A stretch of 9,072 nucleotides of DNA from an uncultured bacterium. GTDB taxonomy: Bacteria > Patescibacteriota > Patescibacteriia > 2-12-FULL-60-25. Shown in pieces: positions 1 to 5,032 of this stretch. Below the pieces are notes generated by a model. The model saw only the letters and a program-made list of their open reading frames with translations, ran no database searches and was not told the DNA's origin. Positions within the stretch are counted from its first letter, which is position 1, and every line of letters starts with the position of its first letter. The position numbers were made by a program, and so were the translations under genes. Where the stretch lies: NCBI GenBank assembly GCA_937968025.1, contig CALBSL010000109.1, positions 1 through 9,072 on the forward strand, written 5' to 3'.

Positions 1-25
1 AGTATCCCCCCTCTTTTTTGATTGG

Positions 26-1294
26 TCAAGTCACAAGAACAAGCCAGGCCCACACCCCCGCTGAAACCGTCATCACCACGAGCGAAAGCCCGACTCCCAC
101 ATTCGACCAGCGCCCATTCACATTCCCCTTCATCACGTCACGGCGGTTCCCGATCCACAGGATTCCGGCAAGCAATGGCGGCGCTAACAAGGCATTCGCG
201 ATGGCAGACCACAGCAGCATTTTAATCGGTGGAACTTCCCATGTTGTGAGCAACAATCCAAGCGCCATAGCCACGGCAATCGCTCCATAAAACTTGGGCG
301 AGACCCGCCAATCATCATTTAAGCTTCGTCGCCAATCCTGAACCTCGGCAAGAGCGTAGGCCGCTGAACCAGCAAGGACCGGCAACGTCAGCAATCCGGT
401 TCCAACGATCCCCAACGTAAACAGCACGGTCGCGATGGGTCCAACGAGCGGCCGAAGGACCGCCGCCGCCTGATCCGCGGTGGCAACATCGGTGATTCCG
501 TGTGCGTGAAGCGTCGCGGCCGATGCCGCAACGATGCACCAAAACACGAGGTTTGATACCACCATCCCCACAGAGACATCAAAACGCATTGCGGAAAGAA
601 CACCAGGATGGTTCACGTTGCATACCAGCGCTCGCCCCACGTGTTCACGACGACATTCCGCCGTCTCTTCCAACTCCTCAGAGGCTTGCCACACGTAGAG
701 ATAGGGAGAAAGGGTCGTTCCGAGAATCGCGATAACGATTAAGAGAAACTCTTTTCCACTCAACATGGTTGGCCAAACCGTTTGCCGCAATGCTTCCCTC
801 CACGGAAGATCCACAAAAAACAGCACGGCAACATACGCGAGCAAAGCCATCACGAGCCAGCGCAAGACTCGCGCATACGAGGCGTAGCGAAGAAATACCT
901 GCAAACCTAGAGAAAGCATCGTAAAACCGACCAGCCACCACCAGCGCGGGGACGGCACCAGCAACTGCATCGATGCTGCCATCATGTTGAGATCAGCGGC
1001 GAGGTTGAAAATATTGGCCGCTAAGAATGAACCAAGCAGCACCAAGGTGACGGATCGTGGGAGGGTTTTGCGAAACAGCGCAAAAATCCCCTGGCGAGAA
1101 GCGAGCGCGATACGAGCGCATGCTTCTTGGATCGCCAGCGTCAGCGGAAGTGTGAAGAGCGCCATCCACAATGTACCAAGCCCAAATGTGGCCCCAGCCT
1201 GGGTATACGTGGCGATGCCGGCTGGATCATCATCCGATGCGCCGGTGACAAGCCCCGGACCGATCGTTTTCCACCATGGTTTCATGCGTCTCAT
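26..1294 (-). CDS. NRAMP-family divalent metal transporter (variant metal site)
   Basis: A 422-residue polytopic membrane protein with about eleven hydrophobic segments, close to the usual NRAMP (SLC11) length. The family couples uptake of divalent cations such as Mn2+, Fe2+ or Mg2+ to protons or to the membrane potential. Helix 1 carries GPGLVTGASDDDPAGIATY (residues 12-30), matching the family's GPG...DPGN region; D23 and P24 are kept but the Asn is Gly. The helix 6 motif reads GTTLSPYLYVWQ (192-203) where classical members have G-A-T-V-M-P-H-N, so the metal-binding Met is Ser. This pattern belongs to a divergent bacterial NRAMP subgroup whose substrate may not be Mn2+. Two starts are possible, 1294 and 1285 (MKPWW); neither has a clear Shine-Dalgarno. 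It follows ndk on the same strand, 48 bases away, and may be read from the ndk promoter. Family assignment is secure; substrate is not. Confidence 0.9.
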   Translation of the reverse strand: MRRMKPWWKTIGPGLVTGASDDDPAGIATYTQAGATFGLGTLWMALFTLPLTLAIQEACARIALASRQGIFALFRKTLPRSVTLVLLGSFLAANIFNLAADLNMMAASMQLLVPSPRWWWLVGFTMLSLGLQVFLRYASYARVLRWLVMALLAYVAVLFFVDLPWREALRQTVWPTMLSGKEFLLIVIAILGTTLSPYLYVWQASEELEETAECRREHVGRALVCNVNHPGVLSAMRFDVSVGMVVSNLVFWCIVAASAATLHAHGITDVATADQAAAVLRPLVGPIATVLFTLGIVGTGLLTLPVLAGSAAYALAEVQDWRRSLNDDWRVSPKFYGAIAVAMALGLLLTTWEVPPIKMLLWSAIANALLAPPLLAGILWIGNRRDVMKGNVNGRWSNVGVGLSLVVMTVSAGVWAWLVLVT

Positions 1295-1315
1295 GATACC
1301 ACATCCAACAACGCA

Positions 1316-1335
1316 AAAGAGGCCGAAGCCTCTTT
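1316..1335 (-). terminator. UUCG hairpin between ndk and the NRAMP gene
   Basis: A perfect 8-bp stem, AAAGAGGC with GCCTCTTT, closes a TTCG loop on the minus strand, seven bases after the ndk stop codon. The 3' arm runs into TTTTG, so the U-tract is short. CCAAC (1305-1309) and GTTGG (1336-1340) could add an outer helix. It fits an intrinsic terminator or a partial attenuator that lets some transcription reach the NRAMP gene, which has no convincing promoter in the 22 bases that remain before its start. Termination efficiency is inferred. Confidence 0.65.
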
Positions 1336-1342
1336 GTTGGTT

Positions 1343-1933
1343 TTACGCTTGTGGCAAGAACCAGGATGGGTCGTACTGCACACGATCGTTGACGTGCTCG
1401 TACTTGTGCAACTCCGTGTCCGTGAACCAGATCGCAATTTCGTTCTTCGCTTCTTCGACATTGCCGGAAGCGTGAATGATGTTGCGAAGCGGACGGTTCT
1501 GCGCGTTCGCGAGAGCGTAGGAGTCGTGCGAGAAGTCTCCACGAATCGTGCCAGGCGCAGAAGATGCTGGCTCCGTAGAACCGACCAACTTACGCACCAA
1601 GCTCACCGCCTGCTCACCTTCGAGTACGATAGCGACGACAGGGGCCGATTTCAAGAAATCCACGAGGCCGCGCTTGATGTCAGATCCGTAGGCAATGTGG
1701 TCGGCAAATGGGAAGACCTCCCCTTTTGCTTCGTACTTGGTTTTTGCCTTTTCGTAGACGGCTTTCATCCAGTCTTCGGTGAGGGCGTAGTGCTTATCTA
1801 CGTCTTCATGGGAAGGGTGCACCATCTTGAGGGCGATAATCTTCAAGCCGGTGTTCTCGAAACGAGTAAGGAGGGTACCGGTGAGGCCGCGTTGGACGCC
1901 ATCCGGTTTAATGAGGACGAGTGTTTGTTCCAT
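1343..1933 (-). CDS. ndk: Nucleoside diphosphate kinase, long form
   Basis: Transfers the gamma-phosphate of ATP to NDPs through a phosphohistidine, balancing cytoplasmic (d)NTP pools. The start MEQTLVLIKPDGVQRG is typical, with K9 in the KPDGV strand. H154 in NIIHAS is the expected phosphorylated histidine; the classical context is N-x-x-H-G-S-D, so the following residues differ (A-S-G). At 196 residues it is about 50 longer than the common 140-150 residue enzyme: there is a charged helical insert around residues 52-82, before the GLVDFL segment, and a C-terminal tail after residue 172 ending YDPSWFLPQA. I recall similar long forms in CPR bacteria and some archaea. The frame is open upstream to 1972, but 1933 is the family start and the predicted promoter lies between. 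AGGAT upstream serves either as weak ribosome site or as the -10 box. Confidence 0.95.
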   Translation of the reverse strand: MEQTLVLIKPDGVQRGLTGTLLTRFENTGLKIIALKMVHPSHEDVDKHYALTEDWMKAVYEKAKTKYEAKGEVFPFADHIAYGSDIKRGLVDFLKSAPVVAIVLEGEQAVSLVRKLVGSTEPASSAPGTIRGDFSHDSYALANAQNRPLRNIIHASGNVEEAKNEIAIWFTDTELHKYEHVNDRVQYDPSWFLPQA

Positions 1934-1943
1934 AGATATGCCC

Positions 1944-1972
1944 ATCCTACGCAATCCCTTCCGAAAGGGCAA
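1944..1972 (-). promoter_or_regulatory. Predicted ndk promoter
   Basis: On the minus strand TTGCCC (1967-1972), a 17-base spacer and TAGGAT (1944-1949) form a plausible sigma70 promoter, with TG a few bases before the -10 box. The start point would be near 1937, giving an almost leaderless ndk mRNA. The -35 box overlaps the left arm of the inverted repeat at 1968-2008. Confidence 0.45.
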
Positions 1973-2008
1973 GATCGCTGTTTTTCGGCCGAAGGCTGGG
2001 ATCTTGCC
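1968..2008. repeat. 9-bp inverted repeat joining the divergent ndk and rpmF promoters
   Basis: GGCAAGATC (1968-1976) and GATCTTGCC (2000-2008) are perfect inverted copies 23 bases apart. The perfect palindrome TTCGGCCGAA (1984-1993) sits almost exactly at the centre. Each arm contains most of one predicted -35 box (ndk on the left, rpmF on the right). It could be an operator for a dimeric regulator, or simply reflect mirrored promoters. The repeat is seen directly; its role is inference. Confidence 0.6.
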
Positions 2009-2032
2009 ATTCTTCAGCGTTTTTGCTAGGGT
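2004..2032 (+). promoter_or_regulatory. Predicted rpmF promoter
   Basis: TTGCCA (2004-2009), a 17-base spacer and TAGGGT (2027-2032) preceded directly by TGC, an extended -10. The start point would be near 2039, leaving about 24 untranslated bases without a Shine-Dalgarno before the ATG at 2063. An alternative pair, TTGCTA (2023-2028) and TAATAT (2048-2053), has a 19-base spacer and would make the message leaderless. Confidence 0.45.
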
Positions 2033-2062
2033 ATGGCAAACATTCTCTAATATTCTCTACAT

Positions 2063-2341
2063 ATGGGTCTTCCTGGTCATCGCCGCACATCCTCGCACAA
2101 GCGCCGTCGCGCCTCTCATTTCGCTTTGAAGCCAGCTATTTTGGCTACCGAAAAAGCAACAGGAGTTATCCACCTCCCCCACCGTGCAGCTCCGGGAGCT
2201 TTGGAGTATAATGGAAAAGCGATCCACGTAAAGGGCCGTGATCGTAAGGTGGCCAAGCTTTTGTCGAAATCTCGTGCAAAAACAGAAAAAGCTCACAGCC
2301 ACGATCATGACCACGAAGGTCACGATCACAACCACGCCTAA
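2063..2341 (+). CDS. rpmF: Ribosomal protein bL32, cysteine-free with histidine-rich C-terminal tail
   Basis: Component of the large ribosomal subunit. The N-terminus MGLPGHRRTSSHKRRRASHF matches CPR L32 (compare MAVPKRKTSKSRRDKRR in other bacteria), and LPHR-x-x-P (residues 38-44) plus YNGK (49-52) mark the core. The four zinc cysteines of the classical C-x-x-C...C-x-x-C form are all replaced (by E, T, A and A in my alignment), so this is a zinc-independent C-minus type. At 92 residues it exceeds the usual 55-65: a basic stretch (53-76) is followed by a tail, residues 77-92, with seven histidines alternating with Asp, Ser, Glu, Gly and Asn, resembling metal-chelating tails. The frame continues to a normal stop and there is no other start nearby. 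No Shine-Dalgarno is visible. An intrinsic terminator follows directly. Confidence 0.93.
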   Translation: MGLPGHRRTSSHKRRRASHFALKPAILATEKATGVIHLPHRAAPGALEYNGKAIHVKGRDRKVAKLLSKSRAKTEKAHSHDHDHEGHDHNHA

Positions 2342-2348
2342 ATTGCCG

Positions 2349-2371
2349 CCCTCTTGATCCAAGAGGGTTTT
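2349..2371 (+). terminator. Intrinsic terminator after rpmF
   Basis: CCCTCTTG (2349-2356), loop ATC, CAAGAGGG (2360-2367), then TTTT: a perfect 8-bp stem with a short U-tract, seven bases after the rpmF stop. It separates rpmF from nusB, although no strong nusB promoter is visible after it, so readthrough is likely. Confidence 0.8.
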
Positions 2372-2400
2372 GCTCCTTTGTTCTTTGTACCTTGCTCCTT

Positions 2401-2964
2401 ATGTCTAACCGCCATCTCGCCCGCCGATTCGCGCTCCAGTCGCTCTACGAATGGGATTTTTGGGGTGGTGATCGAGACCCTCTTGAAATTTGCGACCGAA
2501 ATATCGAACGTTGGATGTTTGAAGAAGCAGAAACGTTCGATGAAACCGATTTCACGAAGGGAATCGTGGGCGGTGTTCTGTCTCACCAGGCAGAAATTGA
2601 TGAAACCATCTCAAAATTCGCCCCTGATTGGCCGCTAGAAAAGATCACGACCATCGACCGCAACATTTTGCGTGTTGGCGTCTACGAATTGCTCTATAAT
2701 TTCGATATTCCTAGTAAAGTCGCCATCAACGAAGCAATCGAGCTTGCCAAATCCTTTGGCGGCGACTCGAGCGGCCGCTTCGTGAACGGTGTACTTGGAG
2801 CGGTGTACCGAGACCAGCTATCTCGCGGCATTGAAAAACCGTCTGATCAGCAAAAAGCCTCGCCAACACCCCTCGGGGCGTACATGACGGGCCTCACTTC
2901 TGAGGACGAAGACGACACCGAAGACGGATCCCCTTCTTCACCATCACTCACTTCACACGACTAA
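2401..2964 (+). CDS. nusB: Transcription antitermination factor NusB with acidic tail
   Basis: NusB binds boxA RNA together with S10 (NusE) in the rRNA antitermination complex. The N-terminus MSNRHLARRFALQSLYEWDF matches the family's R-x-x-A-L-Q-x-L-Y start. The C-terminal core also fits: IDRNILRVGVYELLY (residues 85-99), PSKVAINEAIELAKSFG (104-120) and FVNGVLGAV (127-135). The NusB fold is complete by about residue 138. Residues 140-187 are an extra, probably disordered tail, acidic around 168-176 (SEDEDDTED) and then Ser/Pro-rich. ATG 2401 is preferred over an in-frame TTG at 2392 on family grounds. No Shine-Dalgarno precedes it, and the upstream bases are pyrimidine-rich. The stop lies 3 bases before rnc, so the two are surely cotranscribed. 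Confidence 0.93.
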   Translation: MSNRHLARRFALQSLYEWDFWGGDRDPLEICDRNIERWMFEEAETFDETDFTKGIVGGVLSHQAEIDETISKFAPDWPLEKITTIDRNILRVGVYELLYNFDIPSKVAINEAIELAKSFGGDSSGRFVNGVLGAVYRDQLSRGIEKPSDQQKASPTPLGAYMTGLTSEDEDDTEDGSPSSPSLTSHD

Positions 2965-2967
2965 GGT

Positions 2968-3705
2968 ATGGACCTCTCCCACCTTTCCGTGCTGGAGGAG
3001 CGCCTGGGCCACGTGTTCCGTGACCGGTCGCTCCTCCTGCAGGCGGTCACCCATCGTTCGTATTTGAACGAACACAGCGATTTTCCTCACGACCACAACG
3101 AGCGTCTTGAGTTTCTTGGCGATGCCGTGCTCGAGCTCGTTGTCACGGAACACCTGTACAAAACCTATCCTGATCCAGAAGGAACCCTCACGAACTGGCG
3201 CGCCGCCATCGTCAACGCAAAAACACTCGCCGGCATCTCTCGTGACCTGCACTTCGAAGAATTCTTGCTCCTCTCCAAGGGTGAAGCACGAGACAAAGAC
3301 AGCAAGGCGCGCATGTATATTCTTGCGAACGCCATCGAAGCCATTATCGGCGCTATCTACTTAGACGGTGGTATGCCGGTCGCCGAAACGTTCATTCACG
3401 CCCATATTCTCAGCATCCTTCCGCGGATCATCGAGCTTGAACTGTATGTAGATGCTAAGAGCAAGCTTCAAGAAACTGCCCAGGAAATGCTCGGAGTCAC
3501 CCCAACCTACAAGGTCTTAGACGAAGAGGGCCCTGATCACCAAAAAGAGTTCTTGGTCGGCGTGTTTTTGGACAAAGAGCTCGTCGCCTCTGGAAAAGGA
3601 ACCTCCAAGCAAGAAGCGCAGCTCGCCGCCGCTGAAGCCGCCCTCGATAAAAAAGGGTGGCGCGGAAAACCGGGACTGGTTGCCAAGGCTCCTGCTATTC
3701 GCTAG
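2968..3705 (+). CDS. rnc: Ribonuclease III
   Basis: Cleaves double-stranded RNA, notably the rRNA precursor stems, as a Mg2+-dependent dimer. The RNase III domain (residues 5-155) holds the signature HNERLEFLGDAVLE (43-56), giving acidic residues E45, E48 and D52, and ANAIEAIIGAIYLDGG (120-135) with catalytic E124. The position matching E. coli D114 is Asn (N121), a metal-site change that I recall in other CPR RNase III sequences. A double-stranded-RNA-binding domain follows (about 162-229: DAKSKLQE...KEFLVGVF...GTSKQEAQLAAAEAAL). Total 245 residues, slightly over the E. coli length because of a short basic tail. The start 3 bases after the nusB stop implies translational coupling. Pairing with nusB makes an rRNA synthesis and processing unit. 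Confidence 0.96.
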   Translation: MDLSHLSVLEERLGHVFRDRSLLLQAVTHRSYLNEHSDFPHDHNERLEFLGDAVLELVVTEHLYKTYPDPEGTLTNWRAAIVNAKTLAGISRDLHFEEFLLLSKGEARDKDSKARMYILANAIEAIIGAIYLDGGMPVAETFIHAHILSILPRIIELELYVDAKSKLQETAQEMLGVTPTYKVLDEEGPDHQKEFLVGVFLDKELVASGKGTSKQEAQLAAAEAALDKKGWRGKPGLVAKAPAIR

Positions 3706-3718
3706 GATGCTCCGGCAC

Positions 3719-3793
3719 GCACCCTTAGTTTAACGGATAGAACAGCGGCCTTCGAAGCCGCTTATGGGGGTTCGATTCCCTCAGGGTGCACCA
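3719..3793 (+). tRNA. tRNA-Arg, anticodon TCG
   Basis: Full cloverleaf, 75 bases with encoded CCA. Acceptor GCACCCT (3719-3725) pairs with AGGGTGC (3783-3789), discriminator A3790, CCA 3791-3793. D-arm GTTT/GAAC includes one G-U pair and GG in its loop. Anticodon stem GCGGC/GCCGC (3745-3749, 3757-3761) frames loop CTTCGAA, with TCG at 3752-3754 reading CGA codons. T-arm GGGGG/CCCTC has loop TTCGATT. It starts 13 bases after rnc and is probably on the same transcript. Confidence 0.95.
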
Positions 3794-3828
3794 TACAAAA
3801 GCCAGGCAATACCGCCTGGTTTTTGTAT
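3793..3828 (+). terminator. Long terminator hairpin after tRNA-Arg
   Basis: ATACAAAA G CCAGGC (3793-3807), loop AATACC, then GCCTGG T TTTTGTAT (3814-3828): a 15-bp stem counting one G-T pair. The U-run on the plus strand comes from the 3' arm and the A-run lies in the 5' arm, so it could also act on the opposite strand. It closes the rpmF-nusB-rnc-tRNA block. Confidence 0.8.
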
Positions 3829-3849
3829 GTTCAAGGTGCGCTCCGCAAC

Positions 3850-3882
3850 AAAAAACACCCCTTCCTATTCGGAGTCGGGGTG
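3850..3882 (-). terminator. Terminator of the 3865-4434 gene, overlapping its stop codon
   Basis: On the minus strand CACCCC (3882-3877) pairs with GGGGTG (3861-3856), followed by TTTTTT (3855-3850). A small inner TCC/GGA pairing is possible. The stop codon (3865-3867) lies in the loop and the 5' arm is coding sequence. It faces the tRNA terminator across about 20 bases, an ordinary convergent end. Confidence 0.75.
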
Positions 3883-4434
3883 AGGGACGGGGGCACGAGT
3901 TGGGGGAGCAACTGGGATTGCAATAACTTCAACGACGGTGCGGTCATCGGACAACAAGAGGTAGTCGTTATCATCGAGCCAACAGATGAGCTCATCAAAA
4001 GCCTGCGGCGACACATCCACGCCCTCCTCGATGAGCGCGAGTCGTGCTGACTCCCGAAAGTCCGCGAAAGGCATCGATGCTGGCGCGTTCGACCTGAGCG
4101 ACCGAAGGTACAGGCGCCTGAGGTGCGGCGCTAGCATAGCGGCTTGTTGGCTCGTCGAGAGAGGGACCTCACCAACCGGCCGCTTCTCTCGCTTCGGTGG
4201 CTTCTTCGGCGCTGGAGGCTTCGGTCGCTTCGTGAGATCGAGGCCCCACTGCTGCGCAACCATCGTCACTACCACCGAGACAAGCAAACTGGCCTGCGAA
4301 TACCCGAGCTTGCGCATGGCACCGCTGACCAGACGACGAATGACACCGGGCTCTTGAGCCTGTAACACTTGGCGATCAAGCGTCTTCATGATCGCCTCCA
4401 ACATCTCCGGCTTAACCACCCGTTTCGGCGACAT
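3865..4434 (-). CDS. Unrecognised 189-residue protein, possible winged-helix C-terminal domain
   Basis: I do not recognise this protein. It shows three parts: an amphipathic helical N-terminal domain (residues 1-66, basic, ending LLVSVVVTMVAQQWGLDL), a Lys/Pro linker (69-88), and a C-terminal domain (95-172) whose helix, helix, helix, then short-strand pattern (FADFRESARLALIEEG, SPQAFDELICWL, DNDYLLLSDDRTVVEVIAI) resembles a winged helix. A Pro-rich tail ends the protein. The middle hydrophobic helix is too short and polar at both sides to be a clear membrane span. A DNA-binding or chromosome-associated role would fit but is only an inference. The start at 4434 is well supported: a strong GGAGG Shine-Dalgarno lies 7 bases upstream and a predicted promoter directly before it. 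It is a single-gene unit with its own terminator. Confidence 0.8.
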   Translation of the reverse strand: MSPKRVVKPEMLEAIMKTLDRQVLQAQEPGVIRRLVSGAMRKLGYSQASLLVSVVVTMVAQQWGLDLTKRPKPPAPKKPPKREKRPVGEVPLSTSQQAAMLAPHLRRLYLRSLRSNAPASMPFADFRESARLALIEEGVDVSPQAFDELICWLDDNDYLLLSDDRTVVEVIAIPVAPPTRAPVPHPDSE

Positions 4435-4452
4435 ACACTCACCTCCCTCGAC

Positions 4453-4481
4453 AGGCTAACGATTTGAAAAACAGGGGTCAA
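4453..4481 (-). promoter_or_regulatory. Predicted promoter of the 3865-4434 gene
   Basis: Minus strand: TTGACC (4476-4481), a 17-base spacer and TAGCCT (4453-4458). The start point would be near 4446, so the mRNA begins just at the GGAGGTGA Shine-Dalgarno (revcomp of 4440-4447) ahead of ATG 4434. The -10 hexamer is identical to that of the neighbouring 4559-4882 gene. Confidence 0.55.
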
Positions 4482-4495
4482 GTGAGACCAACGGC

Positions 4496-4523
4496 AAATA
4501 AAAAACGCATCCATGTGGATGCG
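4496..4523 (-). terminator. Terminator of the 4559-4882 gene
   Basis: Minus strand CGCATCC, loop ACAT, GGATGCG (4523-4506) followed by TTTTTTATTTG (4505-4495). A textbook 7-bp stem with a good U-tract, 35 bases after the stop codon. Confidence 0.88.
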
Positions 4524-4558
4524 CAGACGCCTGCTACAACTCGCTATCATCCAACGCG

Positions 4559-4882
4559 CTACCGCCAGAGACTGCTTGCTCTGTGTCGGTTGGCGCGGAG
4601 ATAGATCTTCCCTTCATCGACCTCGCGAAGGATGTGGAACCAGTTCCGACCCCGCAGAGCCGCAACTCCGCCCTTGAGGAGTTGGCGCTGAATCTTCTTC
4701 GAGAAGATCTTCAGCGAAAACTCTTGGTCGAACCGCTCACGATGGCCGATGAGACTCAAGCGCATCACGACCCCACGGGACGCTTTGTCGAGCCCCACAA
4801 TCTTCCCTTCGAGCTCGAGAAACCGCGCTTCACGCTCCGGCTCTCCCGCTACCTCTACCACTCGTGCCCACGTATGTGCCAT
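4559..4882 (-). CDS. Unrecognised 107-residue basic, probably beta-rich protein
   Basis: I do not recognise this protein. From MAHTWARV it has alternating hydrophobic strands: WARVVEVAG, ARFLELEGKIVGLD, RGVVMRLSLIG, DQEFSLKIF, NWFHILREV and GKIYLRANRH. This suggests a small beta-barrel such as an OB-like fold, and the net charge is clearly positive (many Arg and Lys). Nucleic-acid binding is possible but unproven. The frame is open up to a TTG at 4936 and an ATG at 4924, but the predicted promoter places the transcript start near 4901, and an AGGAGG Shine-Dalgarno at 4893-4898 sits 10 bases before ATG 4882, so 4882 is chosen. No signal peptide or cysteines from that start. It has its own promoter and terminator, between the lipoprotein and the 189-residue protein. 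Confidence 0.75.
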   Translation of the reverse strand: MAHTWARVVEVAGEPEREARFLELEGKIVGLDKASRGVVMRLSLIGHRERFDQEFSLKIFSKKIQRQLLKGGVAALRGRNWFHILREVDEGKIYLRANRHRASSLWR

Positions 4883-4907
4883 GCGTACTCGCCCTCCTGC
4901 GCAGAGG

Positions 4908-4936
4908 AGGCTAGCACGGTTCATGATCTCGATCAA
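4908..4936 (-). promoter_or_regulatory. Predicted promoter of the 4559-4882 gene
   Basis: Minus strand: TTGATC (4931-4936), a 17-base spacer ending in TGC, and TAGCCT (4908-4913), an extended -10 promoter. The expected start near 4901 leaves about 18 untranslated bases carrying AGGAGG, and fixes the gene start at 4882. Confidence 0.6.
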
Positions 4937-4951
4937 CCATCAATAAGAATA

Positions 4952-4990
4952 CCCCCGACCCGCTGCGCATTGCACGCAGCCGATCGGGGG
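4952..4990 (-). terminator. Terminator-like hairpin downstream of the lipoprotein gene
   Basis: CCCCCGA (4952-4958) pairs with TCGGGGG (4984-4990), and inside it GCTGCG (4962-4967) pairs with CGCAGC (4975-4980). On the minus strand the stem is followed by TATTCTTATT, a broken U-tract. It lies about 40 bases after the lipoprotein stop and is the best candidate terminator there. Confidence 0.65.
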
Positions 4991-4993
4991 CAG

Positions 4994-5016
4994 AACGTCG
5001 CTTGGAGAGCGACGTT
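4994..5016 (-). other. Second 3'-UTR hairpin of the lipoprotein gene
   Basis: AACGTCGC (4994-5001) and GCGACGTT (5009-5016) form a perfect 8-bp stem with a 7-base loop, just three bases from the following terminator-like hairpin. It has no U-tract of its own. It may protect the mRNA 3' end or support termination; that role is inferred. Confidence 0.5.
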
Positions 5017-5032
5017 GGAGGGAAAGAGCGAA

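Noticed and set aside
1127..2029. 300-residue plus-strand frame over ndk and the NRAMP start
   Set aside because: It is antisense to ndk, which has clear family motifs, and no start signal or recognisable protein features are present.
2023..2062. Small frames across the ndk-rpmF gap
   Set aside because: They overlap the promoter region or the rpmF start in other frames and lack start signals or sensible composition.
4893..4910. CCTCCT/AGGAGG hairpin that seemed to hide the Shine-Dalgarno of the 4559-4882 gene
   Set aside because: The 5' arm overlaps the predicted -10 box, and transcription should start near 4901, so that arm would not be in the mRNA.
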